NCBI RefSeq assembly: GCF_023667495.1
Contig: NZ_JAMOZL010000003.1
Coordinates: 186,001-250,000 of the forward strand
DNA length: 64,000 bases
Source of the DNA: Dyadobacter sp. MSC1_007
GTDB taxonomy: Bacteria; Bacteroidota; Bacteroidia; Cytophagales; Spirosomataceae
Reading direction: 5' to 3'
Shown in pieces: positions 1-8,610 of the stretch. The position numbers and the translations under genes are program-made. The notes beneath the pieces are model-generated. The model ran no database searches and was not told the origin of the DNA. It was given only the letters and a program-made list of their open reading frames with translations. Each line of letters begins with the position of its first letter. The stretch's first letter is position 1.

Positions 1-900
1 AGGGGTAATGGACGGGTTCCGGCCCTGGTTCACATCCGACTCAACAAGCCCGCGCATATGTTGGTAGGCATTCGCCGGACGCGGGTAGCGGGTGAAGTTT
101 TGCAAACCATAGTAACCCGAGACGTTGATTCTGGTGCCGTCTCCCGCTTTGCCGCGTTTGGTTGTAACAAGTACAACGCCATTGGCTGCCCGCAAACCGT
201 AAATCGCCGCGGAGGCATCTTTCAGGATCGACACACTCTCGATGTCGTTCTGGCCGAGGTTGTTGAAGCTGGCCGCATCGGAAGGGATACCATCGATGAC
301 AAAGAGCGGAGTTCCCATGTTCCGGATCTGGATCGTGGTAGCAGCGCCGGGGCGTGCATCGGCCTTACGGGCAGTAATACCCTGAACGCGCCCTACGAGT
401 GCATCGGCTGTTCCAATGGAAGGGGTGCGCACGAGGTCACGGGCCTGGATGTTACTTACCGCGCCGGTTACCGCTGCCGAAGACTGCGTTCCATATCCCA
501 CTACGACCACTTCCGTCAATTCTTCGCTGCTGGGAAGCAATATCACCTGAATGTTCGACTGGTTTGCGATCGCAATTTCCTGCGAGGCGTAGCCGATGAA
601 CGAGAAAGAGAGCGTGGTAGCCGTTTCGGGAACGCTAAGTGAGAAGGTCCCGTCGGTGCCGGTAATGCTTCCGGTGGTAGTACCTTTGACGACCACGCTT
701 ACACCCGGCAGCGGGCTGCTCTTTTCGTCGACGACCTTGCCGGTGATGGTTTTGTCGACAAGTTTGTGATAGGTAACCGTCGGGCCGATACGGAGGTTTT
801 CCGACCAAGCCTCCTGAGGCGACAGGCATCCTGCCGCCAAGAGGGCAAAAAGAGGCCTGTGAAGCCCCGAGAAGGGGTTTCGTTTGTTTTGGTTGTTCAT
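1..900 (-). CDS. SusC/RagA-family TonB-linked outer-membrane protein, N-terminal part (cut by window edge)
   Basis: The first 300 codons of a large outer-membrane receptor are present; the rest lies beyond base 1. The ATG at 898-900 is followed by an N-terminal region of about 40 residues with a hydrophobic stretch (LFALLAAGCLSPQEAW). Then comes a carboxypeptidase-regulatory-like domain (roughly residues 48-130, start ITGKVVDEKSSPLPGVSVVV), the TonB-box-like EVVVVGYGTQ, and the plug domain with VGRVQGI, FVIDGIP and the SusC hallmark SILKDASAAIYG near residue 245. Members of this family form the barrel of glycan import complexes with a SusD lipoprotein lid, normally encoded just downstream, here outside the window. 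The substrate cannot be told from this part. No clear TAnnTTTG promoter is visible upstream. Confidence 0.95.
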   Translation of the reverse strand, partial: MNNQNKRNPFSGLHRPLFALLAAGCLSPQEAWSENLRIGPTVTYHKLVDKTITGKVVDEKSSPLPGVSVVVKGTTTGSITGTDGTFSLSVPETATTLSFSFIGYASQEIAIANQSNIQVILLPSSEELTEVVVVGYGTQSSAAVTGAVSNIQARDLVRTPSIGTADALVGRVQGITARKADARPGAATTIQIRNMGTPLFVIDGIPSDAASFNNLGQNDIESVSILKDASAAIYGLRAANGVVLVTTKRGKAGDGTRINVSGYYGLQNFTRYPRPANAYQHMRGLVESDVNQGRNPSITP

Positions 901-1071
901 TGTTAACCTGGGTTAGATGTGAGTAGTAGTTTTTACAGCATTATGTGTAGGTATTATAATTATTTATTGATAAAAAATATTGAATAAATACTATTTAAAA
1001 AGATATAAAAAAATAGTCCTCCGCCAGGCTTTGAGTGCCCGTCGTCCTTTTGTTAATCTAAATCAGTCATC

Positions 1072-1110
1072 CAGATTCGCAGAAGGCACTTTGAATGCCT
1101 TGCGAATCTG
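1072..1110. repeat. Imperfect hairpin between susC and the ThuA/azurin gene
   Basis: The arms are CAGATTCGC plus AAGGCA (1072-1088, with a 2-nt bulge) and TGCCTT plus GCGAATCTG (1096-1110), around a 7-nt loop. No T-run follows on either strand, so it is not a textbook terminator. It lies between the stop of the downstream susC gene's neighbour at 1176 and the susC start at 900, so it could stop or stabilise transcripts leaving the ThuA gene. The rest of 901-1175 is AT-rich and shows nothing else I recognise. Confidence 0.5.
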
Positions 1111-1175
1111 AACGGTGATTATTATACGCTAAACTTGAATTGAGTTTGAAATCATAGGCTTTTGCAGTTAAGAAA

Positions 1176-4100
1176 TTATAACCCTTTTTCCTTTACAACT
1201 TTCATTACCCCGGTCATTAGGCGCCAGTGGCCCGGGAACGTACATACGAACGGATAGTCTCCAACCTGATCCGGTACTACAAATTTCAAGCGATAGGTCT
1301 GGCCGGGGTTTACGAGGGGCGTAGCAGCCAGGACCTGAGGGATATTGGGTACATAATTCTTTTCTGCACCGTCTTTGGCGGTGATCATTTTATCAGCAGC
1401 AGCGCCGATGATCTCGGTAGACTTGGGACGTCCTACCACAATGTTATGCTGCATCGCATCCGGGTTTTCGAACACGATTTCAACAGTTTTACCAGCCACG
1501 GCGGTAAATTCGGTGACGGTGAATTTCATTTCTTCACGAATGGCTTTAATCGTCACGACTTGTACATTCGGGTCGGCGGTTACTTCTTCCTTAATGCCGT
1601 AAGATTCCAGAAGCGTTGTGTAACGGCTGCTCAGATCGTCGGAAACTGTGCTTTTAACCGTTGCGAGCAACTTACGTCCTTCATCGTTCGTGGTTTCTTT
1701 ACGTTTCGGGTTCCAGGCACCCAGAACGCCTTTCAACACGGCATTACGGCCTTGGGCATCCAGTGATTGTGAAGTCTGGATCAATTTCAGCACATCGTCA
1801 CCACTCGCATAAGAGGTGTAGCCACGCACAGTACGTTCAAGCGCGAAGTCCGAAAGACGGTCAAGGCGGCGAACTTCGAATGTTTTGCTGAGTGTATTGT
1901 TTTTGTTCTCGTCTTTTTCCGGAACCACATTGTCCACATCCACCGTCGCGGTCACATTCACTTTACCTGCTTCATCGGAAACAAATCCAAAGCCGGTTTT
2001 CCAAGGGCCATTGTTTCCTTCTAATAGTTTGACGGTTTCACCTGGCGCAATTCCATTGGTAAGCTGGCGGCTGATATAATTGGTGTTCAATGACCGGCTT
2101 CTGATGCTTACATTCACAACAGGCACCTGCTCTTTGGTCACCGCAACGCTTCCCTGGTTCGTAATTTCGATTGCAACACGTGCATATTCGCGAACATAAG
2201 GTGTTTTTGGTTCAATAGTAATGTTGGTAACGGCCAGTTCGGCAGATCCCTCAACAGACACTTTGCTTGCGGCGTGGCCTTGGTGGTTCATGGTCGAGTG
2301 ATCCATTGCCTTGGCGGTTTCCGTTTGCTGCGTGGCAGCACTTGAAGAGCCTGCTTTGGCTACACGTTGCGCAATGTATTTGTCACGCAATGCACCATTA
2401 TGTGAGTTCAAAATGGCTGCAAATGCATCCGGCATCCAGCGGTCTTCTGCATTGGAATAAGTATCCAGCAGGCCTAATACTGCACTTTCAACCTGTGGCG
2501 ACAATGGCGTCTCTGTAAATGCAAGCAAAGTATTGAGTACTACCAACGGCTCTTTGTCGTGTAATGCGTCGGCGGTCAGTAATAGTTGGGCAGTAGCAGC
2601 AGTTCTTGGCAATACCTGCACGGCAGTCTTGCGGACATCGTTGGAAGGATGTTTCAATGCTTCTGTTACAACGGGCAATACTTGCGGGTCTTCGATTGCA
2701 TTAAGGCCGTGCAAGGTCCATAATGCATGGATCGCCGCTGTATTCAGGCCTACTTCGTCAACGGATTTGTCTTTAACCAACTCAACCAGTTTCGCAACCA
2801 CATCTTTTTGACCACGCTCCACGAGCAGGCGTTGCGCGTGGCGGCGCCATAGCATATTGTTATTTTTCAAAGTAGCAACAAGCTCGTCCGGACGTGATTT
2901 GCTCAATGAAACCGGGGTATATTTTGGAGCATTTTTCCATGCAATGCGGTAGAGACGTCCGTGCGTAAAGTCGCGAAGCGGCGTTTCGTAGGCATTTCCC
3001 TTTCCGTTTTCGGATCCTTTTGGAGTTGGGTTATGCTGGATGATGTAGCTGTACCAGTCGGCCACCCAAACGGCGCCGTCCGGACCTACTTCGGCAAATA
3101 CAGGCGCTACCCATTCATCGGCTCCTGCCAGCAGGTTAAAGCCAAGCTGATCTTCGAAATCCGTTCCTTTTTTAGCCATGATATTCTGGTGAAGAATGTG
3201 GCCGGTTGGCTCGGAAACGAATGCAACCCTGTTCCAGTATTGTTTCGGGTAAGCACGTGCTGTATAGAAATTATGTCCTGCTGCTGCGGTAAAACCTCCG
3301 AAAACATCAACCTGACGTACTTTTGGCGTAATAGGCTGCATGTCTTTATGCGTATCAGTGCTGCGGCTGCCGTTATCGACTTTACTGGCACCGAAATAGC
3401 GATTCGGAATGGCGCTGTACCATCCGTGTGAGTTGTTGGCAGTTGAACCGAACAAATCACCAGCTTCATTGAAACCAAGTCCCCAGGTATTATTAGACGT
3501 TTTTGCAACGATTTCCATATCAGAACCATCCGGCTTGAAGCGGAACAATGCCTGACCGAAATCCAGCTCATTGCTTTTACCTACTTTACCCTTAAATCCG
3601 GAATAACCCACCGAGCCGTAAACCCAGTTGTCAAATCCATAATGCAAGTTCGAAGGTCCCGCGTGGGTATCGCCCGTGCCAAAACCCGAGAAAAGGATTT
3701 TCTTCACATCAGCCTTGTCGTCGCCATTAGTGTCCTGCAAGAACAGCATATGCGGTGCCTGTGAAACGATCAAGCCTCCATTAGCAAAAACGAGGCCGGT
3801 AGGAATGCTCAGGTCGTCTGAGAACTTCGTGAACTTATCGGCTTTGCCATCTTTGTTTGTGTCTTCGCAGATCAGGATATAATCACTGCCGCCTGTGTCT
3901 TTGCGTTCGTTAGGGTAATCTTTGGTGATCAATACAAACAATCTTCCGCGTTCGTCCCATGTCATCGCGATCGGGTGCATTACGTCAGGCTCGTGCGCGA
4001 AAACGTCCAACGTGAAGTCGACAGGAATCTGAATGTGCTTAACTGATTCTTCTGGTGATAACGGCAATTGCTGCATTTGAGCGCCGGGGCGTTGCTCGTA

Positions 4101-4928
4101 ATTAGGAAGCTTTGCCTCGCGGTATTCAAATGGTTTTGGGTTCAAAGCGGCTAGTGCCTTGCGGGCATCGTCGTTTACTGCCCAAAGAATTCCTTTTTCG
4201 ATCAGGTCGTGGAAGCCCGGAACAGCCCAGGTGCGTTCGTCGTGACCATATGCGGTGTAGAAAATGCGGCCTTTGCCATGCGTTCTAACCCAGGTATAAG
4301 GTTCTTTTTCTTGTCCCGGCTTGTCTTTTGCCTGGTCTTTCTGAATAGTGCGTTCGGTTAGAACGATATTATCAGGCTGTAAAAGCGTGTGCAAATAAGT
4401 TTCATCCACTGTTTTGAATTGCTTCACACCCGCGATAGCAGGATGATCAGGCTTGGTCCAAACCGGCTGAATGGTATCCCAGGTATGTCTCCAGAACTGG
4501 CCGCCCATCAGCTTCACCACGTCCGGATTGTTCCGGAAACAGTAGGAAGCGCAGTGCACGGGAATAAAACCTTTGCCACTGGCCACATAGTCGAGCAGTG
4601 ATTTCGCTTGTTGCGGTGCGATGGAATCCCAGTTGGCATACAACATAAGGGCGTCGTATTTGGCCAGTGTTTCAGGGTTCAGGTCGTTGAGGTTATCCGT
4701 GTAGGTAAAGTTGAAACCTTTCGGGCCTAATGCCGCCATAATCTGCGGAACGCGTTCAGCGGGTTTGTGGTGGCCTTTATCCCCGAGGAAAAGGATTTCC
4801 AGTCGCCGCGCTTTGGAAGCTTCACCCTTAGAAGACGTGCTCTTGACCGACGCGTTCTGAGAGGATGGCTGAGAGGCACAGCCCAGCAGGACAATACCTA
4901 GTATAAAGGATAACGCTTTGGTTTTCAT
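1176..4928 (-). CDS. Multidomain lipoprotein: ThuA + PVC-type membrane-bound dehydrogenase propeller + HEAT + CARDB + azurin-like cupredoxin
   Basis: The start at 4928 gives MKTKALSFILGIVLLGC, a lipoprotein signal with lipobox LLGC; a longer frame from 4985 would bury it. Domains in order: ThuA (about 40-260, EILFLGDKGHHKP); a beta-propeller like the Pirellula/Verrucomicrobia membrane-bound dehydrogenases (about 300-690, with Asp-rich repeats such as DTNKDGKAD and DTNGDDKAD); HEAT-like helices (about 700-870); a His/Met-rich linker MDHSTMNHQGH; a CARDB-type Ig domain; a helical stretch; and a C-terminal azurin-like domain with the type-1 copper pattern His (QHN), Cys (FVCTFPGHW), His and Met. 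It is probably a surface or periplasmic sugar oxidase or dehydrogenase passing electrons to its own copper domain. Substrate unknown. No CxxCH haem motif is present. Confidence 0.88.
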   Translation of the reverse strand: MKTKALSFILGIVLLGCASQPSSQNASVKSTSSKGEASKARRLEILFLGDKGHHKPAERVPQIMAALGPKGFNFTYTDNLNDLNPETLAKYDALMLYANWDSIAPQQAKSLLDYVASGKGFIPVHCASYCFRNNPDVVKLMGGQFWRHTWDTIQPVWTKPDHPAIAGVKQFKTVDETYLHTLLQPDNIVLTERTIQKDQAKDKPGQEKEPYTWVRTHGKGRIFYTAYGHDERTWAVPGFHDLIEKGILWAVNDDARKALAALNPKPFEYREAKLPNYEQRPGAQMQQLPLSPEESVKHIQIPVDFTLDVFAHEPDVMHPIAMTWDERGRLFVLITKDYPNERKDTGGSDYILICEDTNKDGKADKFTKFSDDLSIPTGLVFANGGLIVSQAPHMLFLQDTNGDDKADVKKILFSGFGTGDTHAGPSNLHYGFDNWVYGSVGYSGFKGKVGKSNELDFGQALFRFKPDGSDMEIVAKTSNNTWGLGFNEAGDLFGSTANNSHGWYSAIPNRYFGASKVDNGSRSTDTHKDMQPITPKVRQVDVFGGFTAAAGHNFYTARAYPKQYWNRVAFVSEPTGHILHQNIMAKKGTDFEDQLGFNLLAGADEWVAPVFAEVGPDGAVWVADWYSYIIQHNPTPKGSENGKGNAYETPLRDFTHGRLYRIAWKNAPKYTPVSLSKSRPDELVATLKNNNMLWRRHAQRLLVERGQKDVVAKLVELVKDKSVDEVGLNTAAIHALWTLHGLNAIEDPQVLPVVTEALKHPSNDVRKTAVQVLPRTAATAQLLLTADALHDKEPLVVLNTLLAFTETPLSPQVESAVLGLLDTYSNAEDRWMPDAFAAILNSHNGALRDKYIAQRVAKAGSSSAATQQTETAKAMDHSTMNHQGHAASKVSVEGSAELAVTNITIEPKTPYVREYARVAIEITNQGSVAVTKEQVPVVNVSIRSRSLNTNYISRQLTNGIAPGETVKLLEGNNGPWKTGFGFVSDEAGKVNVTATVDVDNVVPEKDENKNNTLSKTFEVRRLDRLSDFALERTVRGYTSYASGDDVLKLIQTSQSLDAQGRNAVLKGVLGAWNPKRKETTNDEGRKLLATVKSTVSDDLSSRYTTLLESYGIKEEVTADPNVQVVTIKAIREEMKFTVTEFTAVAGKTVEIVFENPDAMQHNIVVGRPKSTEIIGAAADKMITAKDGAEKNYVPNIPQVLAATPLVNPGQTYRLKFVVPDQVGDYPFVCTFPGHWRLMTGVMKVVKEKGL

Positions 4929-4986
4929 TGAGGTTTTGTTTCTTGTTTGTATTAGGAATTGGTTGGGTTTGTTGACATAGTGCATG

Positions 4987-5105
4987 CCCTTCGACTGCGC
5001 TCAGGGTGACAGCTGGTGTTGCTTTTCGGTTGCCCCGTGCGCTCAGGGTCTCTTCGACTGCGCTCAGAGTGACATTGCTACTGTCATCCTGAGCGCAGCC
5101 GAAGG
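4987..5105. repeat. Intergenic repeat cluster: two direct and one inverted copy of a ~23-bp unit
   Basis: Copy 1 (about 4987-5011) and copy 2 (5052-5074) share CTTCGACTGCGCTCA followed by GGGTGACA or GAGTGACA. Copy 3 (5082-5105) is inverted and pairs with copy 2 to form a long stem with an 8-nt loop. A fragment GCGCTCAGGGTCT sits at about 5039-5051. Units of this kind recur between genes in many bacterial genomes as REP-like palindromes and often lie after operons. Here the cluster separates two minus-strand genes: it is downstream of the Gfo/Idh gene's neighbour region and upstream of the ThuA/azurin gene. Confidence 0.75.
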
Positions 5106-5124
5106 ATGTATGCGCTATGTAATT

Positions 5125-6249
5125 TTACACACTCTTAAAATCCGGTAACTTGATGATCGCGCCGCCTTGCATTGCTGATTCGTGCGCCAGAATACCAACA
5201 CTCGTCCAGTTGGCAGATTGCCATGCGTTCGGGAATGGTTCGCGGTCTTCGATCAACGCACTGATGAACTCGTGTGCCAGGTGCGGGTGTGATCCTCCGT
5301 GGCCGCCGCCTTGTACAAACGACAAATGCGCGTTGTCATCCAGATTGTAAACACCATGACCTGTGAAATGACGGATTTCTTCCGGTAGGTAATGGGCGTA
5401 ATCCGGCGTTGTTACTTTCTCAGGGATTTCGTGCTCAGCCTTTTTTGCGGTGTGGATTACGGGATCTTCACCTTCGATCAATGGCCATTCAAACGATTTC
5501 TTGCTTCCATAAACCTCAAAACTCTCGCGATACTGACGCGCTACATCAAACAACGAACGATAAACATAGGCAGACAGGTCGCTATCCTTAAATTTAATAT
5601 GTGCTGACTCAACTGCAAAGGGCGAATTGTGAATTTTAATCAGGTCTTCGCTAATCGTTCCCGAGCCAAAGCAGGAAACATATTCTGCTTCCAGTTTCAA
5701 CAAACCGGCCACCGGGCCCACGCAATGCGTTGCATAGTGCATAGGAGGCAACCCAGGCCAGTAATCAGGCCAGCCTTCCATATCCTGCTGATGGCTCGCT
5801 TTCAGGAACTGAACTTTGCCCAATTCACCTTTTTCGTATAATTCTTTCACAAATAGGAATTCCCGCGCATACACGACGGTTTCCATCATCATATATTTTT
5901 TCCCCGACTCGCGTGTTGCTTTTACGATCTCGATACAGTCCTCGACGCTGGTTGCCATCGGGACGGTGCAAGCCACGTGCTTGCCTGCGCGTAATGCTTT
6001 TAATGTCTGTTCAGCGTGGTTGGGGATAGGGGAGTTGATGTGTACTGCATCGACATTAGGGTCGGCCAACAATTCATCATAACTCGTGTAACGTACTGCA
6101 ATGCCATATTGGTCACCGATTTCGTTCAGTTTGGACTCTGTACGCTGGCAAATGGCATACATATTGGCATTTGGATGTTGCTGGTAAATGGGAATGAACT
6201 CGGCTCCGAAGCCCAGTCCGACAATGGCAACATTAATTTTTTGGGACAT
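5125..6249 (-). CDS. Gfo/Idh/MocA-family NAD(P)-dependent oxidoreductase (cytoplasmic)
   Basis: This 374-residue protein opens with a Rossmann fold, INVAIVGLGFGAEFIP, followed by DELLADPNVDAVHINSPIPNHAEQ and LKALRAGKHVACTVPMATS. That corresponds to the EKP-type catalytic strand region of the family, though the usual EKP lysine is replaced (CTVP), which is worth noting. A C-terminal GFO_IDH_MocA fold follows, with a Gly/His-rich GGGHGGSHPHLAHEF segment that may bind substrate or metal. There is no signal peptide, unlike the Tat-type homolog at 18680-20113. Relatives oxidise or epimerise sugars, inositols or glycosides. Its upstream region carries a 56-bp block also found upstream of the epimerase gene at 15577-16407, suggesting shared control. 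Exact substrate unknown. Confidence 0.88.
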   Translation of the reverse strand: MSQKINVAIVGLGFGAEFIPIYQQHPNANMYAICQRTESKLNEIGDQYGIAVRYTSYDELLADPNVDAVHINSPIPNHAEQTLKALRAGKHVACTVPMATSVEDCIEIVKATRESGKKYMMMETVVYAREFLFVKELYEKGELGKVQFLKASHQQDMEGWPDYWPGLPPMHYATHCVGPVAGLLKLEAEYVSCFGSGTISEDLIKIHNSPFAVESAHIKFKDSDLSAYVYRSLFDVARQYRESFEVYGSKKSFEWPLIEGEDPVIHTAKKAEHEIPEKVTTPDYAHYLPEEIRHFTGHGVYNLDDNAHLSFVQGGGHGGSHPHLAHEFISALIEDREPFPNAWQSANWTSVGILAHESAMQGGAIIKLPDFKSV

Positions 6250-6372
6250 ATTGATTAACAGGTTAATGATTCAGCAGATCAGTGGTTTAGCAAACCGACA
6301 GTTCTTTTTAAGCAGGGCGCCCGATTTGCTTTCAAGTCGTTTGAAAGCCGGTTGCCCGGGTATTTTTCGACA

Positions 6373-6428
6373 ATACAATTTTAAAGCAAAATAGTGCTAA
6401 AAACTTTTCACGTTTTGATTAGTACTGA
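6373..6428 (-). promoter_or_regulatory. Conserved 56-bp upstream block, copy A
   Basis: This block lies 124-179 bp upstream of the oxidoreductase at 5125-6249 and aligns without gaps to 16472-16527, with 43 of 56 positions the same by my count. The best conserved parts are ATACAAT-TTAAAG at one end and CACGTTTTGAT-AGTA-TGA at the other; the mismatches cluster in the middle. No canonical TAnnTTTG promoter was placed with certainty inside it. The likeliest reading is a shared operator plus promoter region for two sugar-metabolism genes. Confidence 0.6.
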
Positions 6429-6553
6429 ATGTATTTTGACCTGTTTTTTGGCTATTGAAAATTTTTAAGCAAAAAATAGCTAGAAAAAACTGCATTTAAA
6501 TATCGATTTTGCACAAATTGACCTATCAGGCATTAAACAAACTATTTAAAACC

Positions 6554-7114
6554 ATGATCAGACCCGCCCGACCTGACGACGCTCCGCATGTAGCACCGCT
6601 GCTGGTTTTGGCAATGGGGCATATTGCCGGGATTTTTGCGAGATCAACGCGTTATGAGGATGCCATTCCGTTCTTCCATTCGTTTTTTGAAGCGGCCGGC
6701 AACCAGTATAGCTATGCCAATACGCTGGTTTACGAAACCGGAAGCAGCATCGTTGGCTCAATAACTGGTTATGATGGTGCCCATCTGCATGCATTGCGAC
6801 AACCGGTGCTGGATAAATTGAGAGAAGCGCAGCCGAATTTTGCTCCAAATGACGAAACAGAGCCGGGGGAATATTATATCGATTGCGTCAATGTGCACCC
6901 GGCGCATCAGGGAAAGGGAATAGGCAAAATGCTAATCAATGCATTTTGTGATCATGCGGCTTCGCTTGGATATAGCAAAGTCGGGCTGATCGTGGACCAG
7001 GTGAATCCGGCGGCAAAGCGATTGTATGAAAATTTGGGATTTGAGGTCGTCGGAGAAAAGGATTTTATGGGGCACCGGTATTTCCATATGGTCAGGGAAG
7101 TGAATTTTATCTAA
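6554..7114 (+). CDS. GNAT-family N-acetyltransferase
   Basis: The ATG at 6554 begins MIRPARPDDAPHVAPLL, the usual first strand of a GNAT domain. A longer frame starts from a TTG at 6509 but adds nothing conserved. The acetyl-CoA-binding signature is NVHPAHQGKGIGKMLINAF (Q-x-x-G-x-G), followed by the C-terminal VNPAAKRLYENLGFEVVGE typical of the fold. At about 186 residues it is a single complete domain. The acceptor (amino acid, amine, antibiotic or protein N-terminus) cannot be read from sequence. It is followed 42 bp later by the GH125 gene on the same strand, but no functional link is evident. Confidence 0.87.
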   Translation: MIRPARPDDAPHVAPLLVLAMGHIAGIFARSTRYEDAIPFFHSFFEAAGNQYSYANTLVYETGSSIVGSITGYDGAHLHALRQPVLDKLREAQPNFAPNDETEPGEYYIDCVNVHPAHQGKGIGKMLINAFCDHAASLGYSKVGLIVDQVNPAAKRLYENLGFEVVGEKDFMGHRYFHMVREVNFI

Positions 7115-7156
7115 ATTGCCTTTTTATATCATCAAGCACCCATAATAACCCACCTC

Positions 7157-8587
7157 ATGTTCTTAAGACGAGATTTCATCAAAGCGGGAGCATTGGCAGT
7201 AGCTGGTATGGCTGTACCCCAATGGTCGTTTGCCAAAAGCGCTGATTTTCCGGTAGTTCGCATTCCGGCGGACAAGCGCAGTTTCACGAGCCCGGCCGTT
7301 GAAGCGACCATCGCCCGCATGAAAAAGGTCATCAAGGATCCCGAATTGGCCTGGCTGTTTGAGAATTGCTTCCCTAACACCATCGATACCACGGTTCATT
7401 ATAACCCGATCGATGGAAAGCCGGATACTTTCGTCATCACCGGCGACATCGACGCCATGTGGCTTCGTGACAGTACAGCGCAGGTTTGGCCTTATCTTCC
7501 TTTGCTGAAAGAGGATCCAAAATTGAAAGATATGGTCGCCGGTCTCATCAACCGCCAGACCAAATGCATTCTGATCGATCCGTACGCGAATGCATTTTAC
7601 GATCGCCCGAAAGAAAGTGAATGGAGCAAGGATCAGACCAAGATGAACCCCATGCTTCACGAGCGCAAATGGGAGCTGGATTCGCTTTGCTACACCATTC
7701 GTTTGGCATATAACTATTGGAAAACCACCGGCGACACCAAGCCATTCGACGGCGACTGGTTAAACGCCATGGAGCTGGTGCTGAAAACTTGCAAGGAACA
7801 ACAGCGCAAAGACGGGCCGGGGCCATACAGGTTCGGCCGCGTCACATCCTGGTCAACCGACACGGTGCCGGGTAATGGTTATGGTAATCCAATCAAACCG
7901 GTGGGATTGATCGCCAGCACATTCCGGCCATCGGATGATGCAACGATATTCTCATTCTTCATTCCATCGAACTTTTTCGCCGTCGTTTCCTTCCGCGAAG
8001 TAGCCGAATTATTGGAAAAAGCATCCAGCACGAAAAATGCAAAGCTGGCTGCGGATTTCAGGGCGCTGGCTACGGAAGTCGAAGCTGCATTGAAAAAACA
8101 CGGTGTATTGGAGCACACGCAATTCGGTAAGATATATGCATTCGAGGCAGATGGTTACGGCAACCATCTGATGATGGACGACGCCGGTATTCCCGGACTT
8201 ATCAGCATGCCTTACCTGAATGCAGTTTCGGTGAAGGACCCGATTTATATCAACACACGCAAATTTGTGTTGAGCAATACGAACCCTTATTACTTCAAAG
8301 GGAAGGCCGGTGAAGGGCTGGGTAGCCCGCATACGCTGGTGAACCAGGTGTGGCCGATGGGCATTATCGCACGGGCGATCACTTCCACGGACGATAAGGA
8401 GATTGAAGCGCAGCTGAAACAGCTCAAAACGACGCATAACCACACTGGTTTCATGCATGAGTCGTTTGACAAGGATGATGATTCGAAATTTACACGCAAA
8501 TGGTTTGCATGGGTAAATACGCTATTTGGCGAGTTGATCCTGAAATTAGAAAAAGAGCGTCCACATCTGCTTGCGAAGATATATTGA
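7157..8587 (+). CDS. Glycoside hydrolase family 125 exo-alpha-1,6-mannosidase (DUF1237), exported
   Basis: This 476-residue protein starts with a Tat-like leader (FLRRDFIKAGALAVAGMAVP, cleavage probably after SFA). The body matches the metal-independent alpha-mannosidase family GH125 with its (alpha/alpha)6 barrel: ITGDIDAMWLRDSTAQVWPY near residue 100, GRVTSWSTDTVPGNGYGNP, and the late segments DDAGIPGLISMPYLN and HTGFMHESFDKDD. Characterised members remove non-reducing alpha-1,6-linked mannose from N-glycan or yeast-mannan-type oligosaccharides in the periplasm. Length is normal for the family and nothing looks broken. No mannan locus partners sit beside it in this window. Confidence 0.92.
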   Translation: MFLRRDFIKAGALAVAGMAVPQWSFAKSADFPVVRIPADKRSFTSPAVEATIARMKKVIKDPELAWLFENCFPNTIDTTVHYNPIDGKPDTFVITGDIDAMWLRDSTAQVWPYLPLLKEDPKLKDMVAGLINRQTKCILIDPYANAFYDRPKESEWSKDQTKMNPMLHERKWELDSLCYTIRLAYNYWKTTGDTKPFDGDWLNAMELVLKTCKEQQRKDGPGPYRFGRVTSWSTDTVPGNGYGNPIKPVGLIASTFRPSDDATIFSFFIPSNFFAVVSFREVAELLEKASSTKNAKLAADFRALATEVEAALKKHGVLEHTQFGKIYAFEADGYGNHLMMDDAGIPGLISMPYLNAVSVKDPIYINTRKFVLSNTNPYYFKGKAGEGLGSPHTLVNQVWPMGIIARAITSTDDKEIEAQLKQLKTTHNHTGFMHESFDKDDDSKFTRKWFAWVNTLFGELILKLEKERPHLLAKIY

Positions 8588-8610
8588 AATGAATGCGTGC
8601 CGGTAATTAC

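Noticed and set aside
58..642. Long open frame on the plus strand opposite susC
   Set aside because: The minus frame encodes an unmistakable SusC N-terminus with signal, CarboxypepD-like and plug motifs; the plus frame is a shadow.
6400..6425. Reading the CACGTTTTGA core of the shared block as a LacI-type operator
   Set aside because: It lacks the TGnAAnCGnTTnCA symmetry seen at 23077-23090; only the central CG fits.
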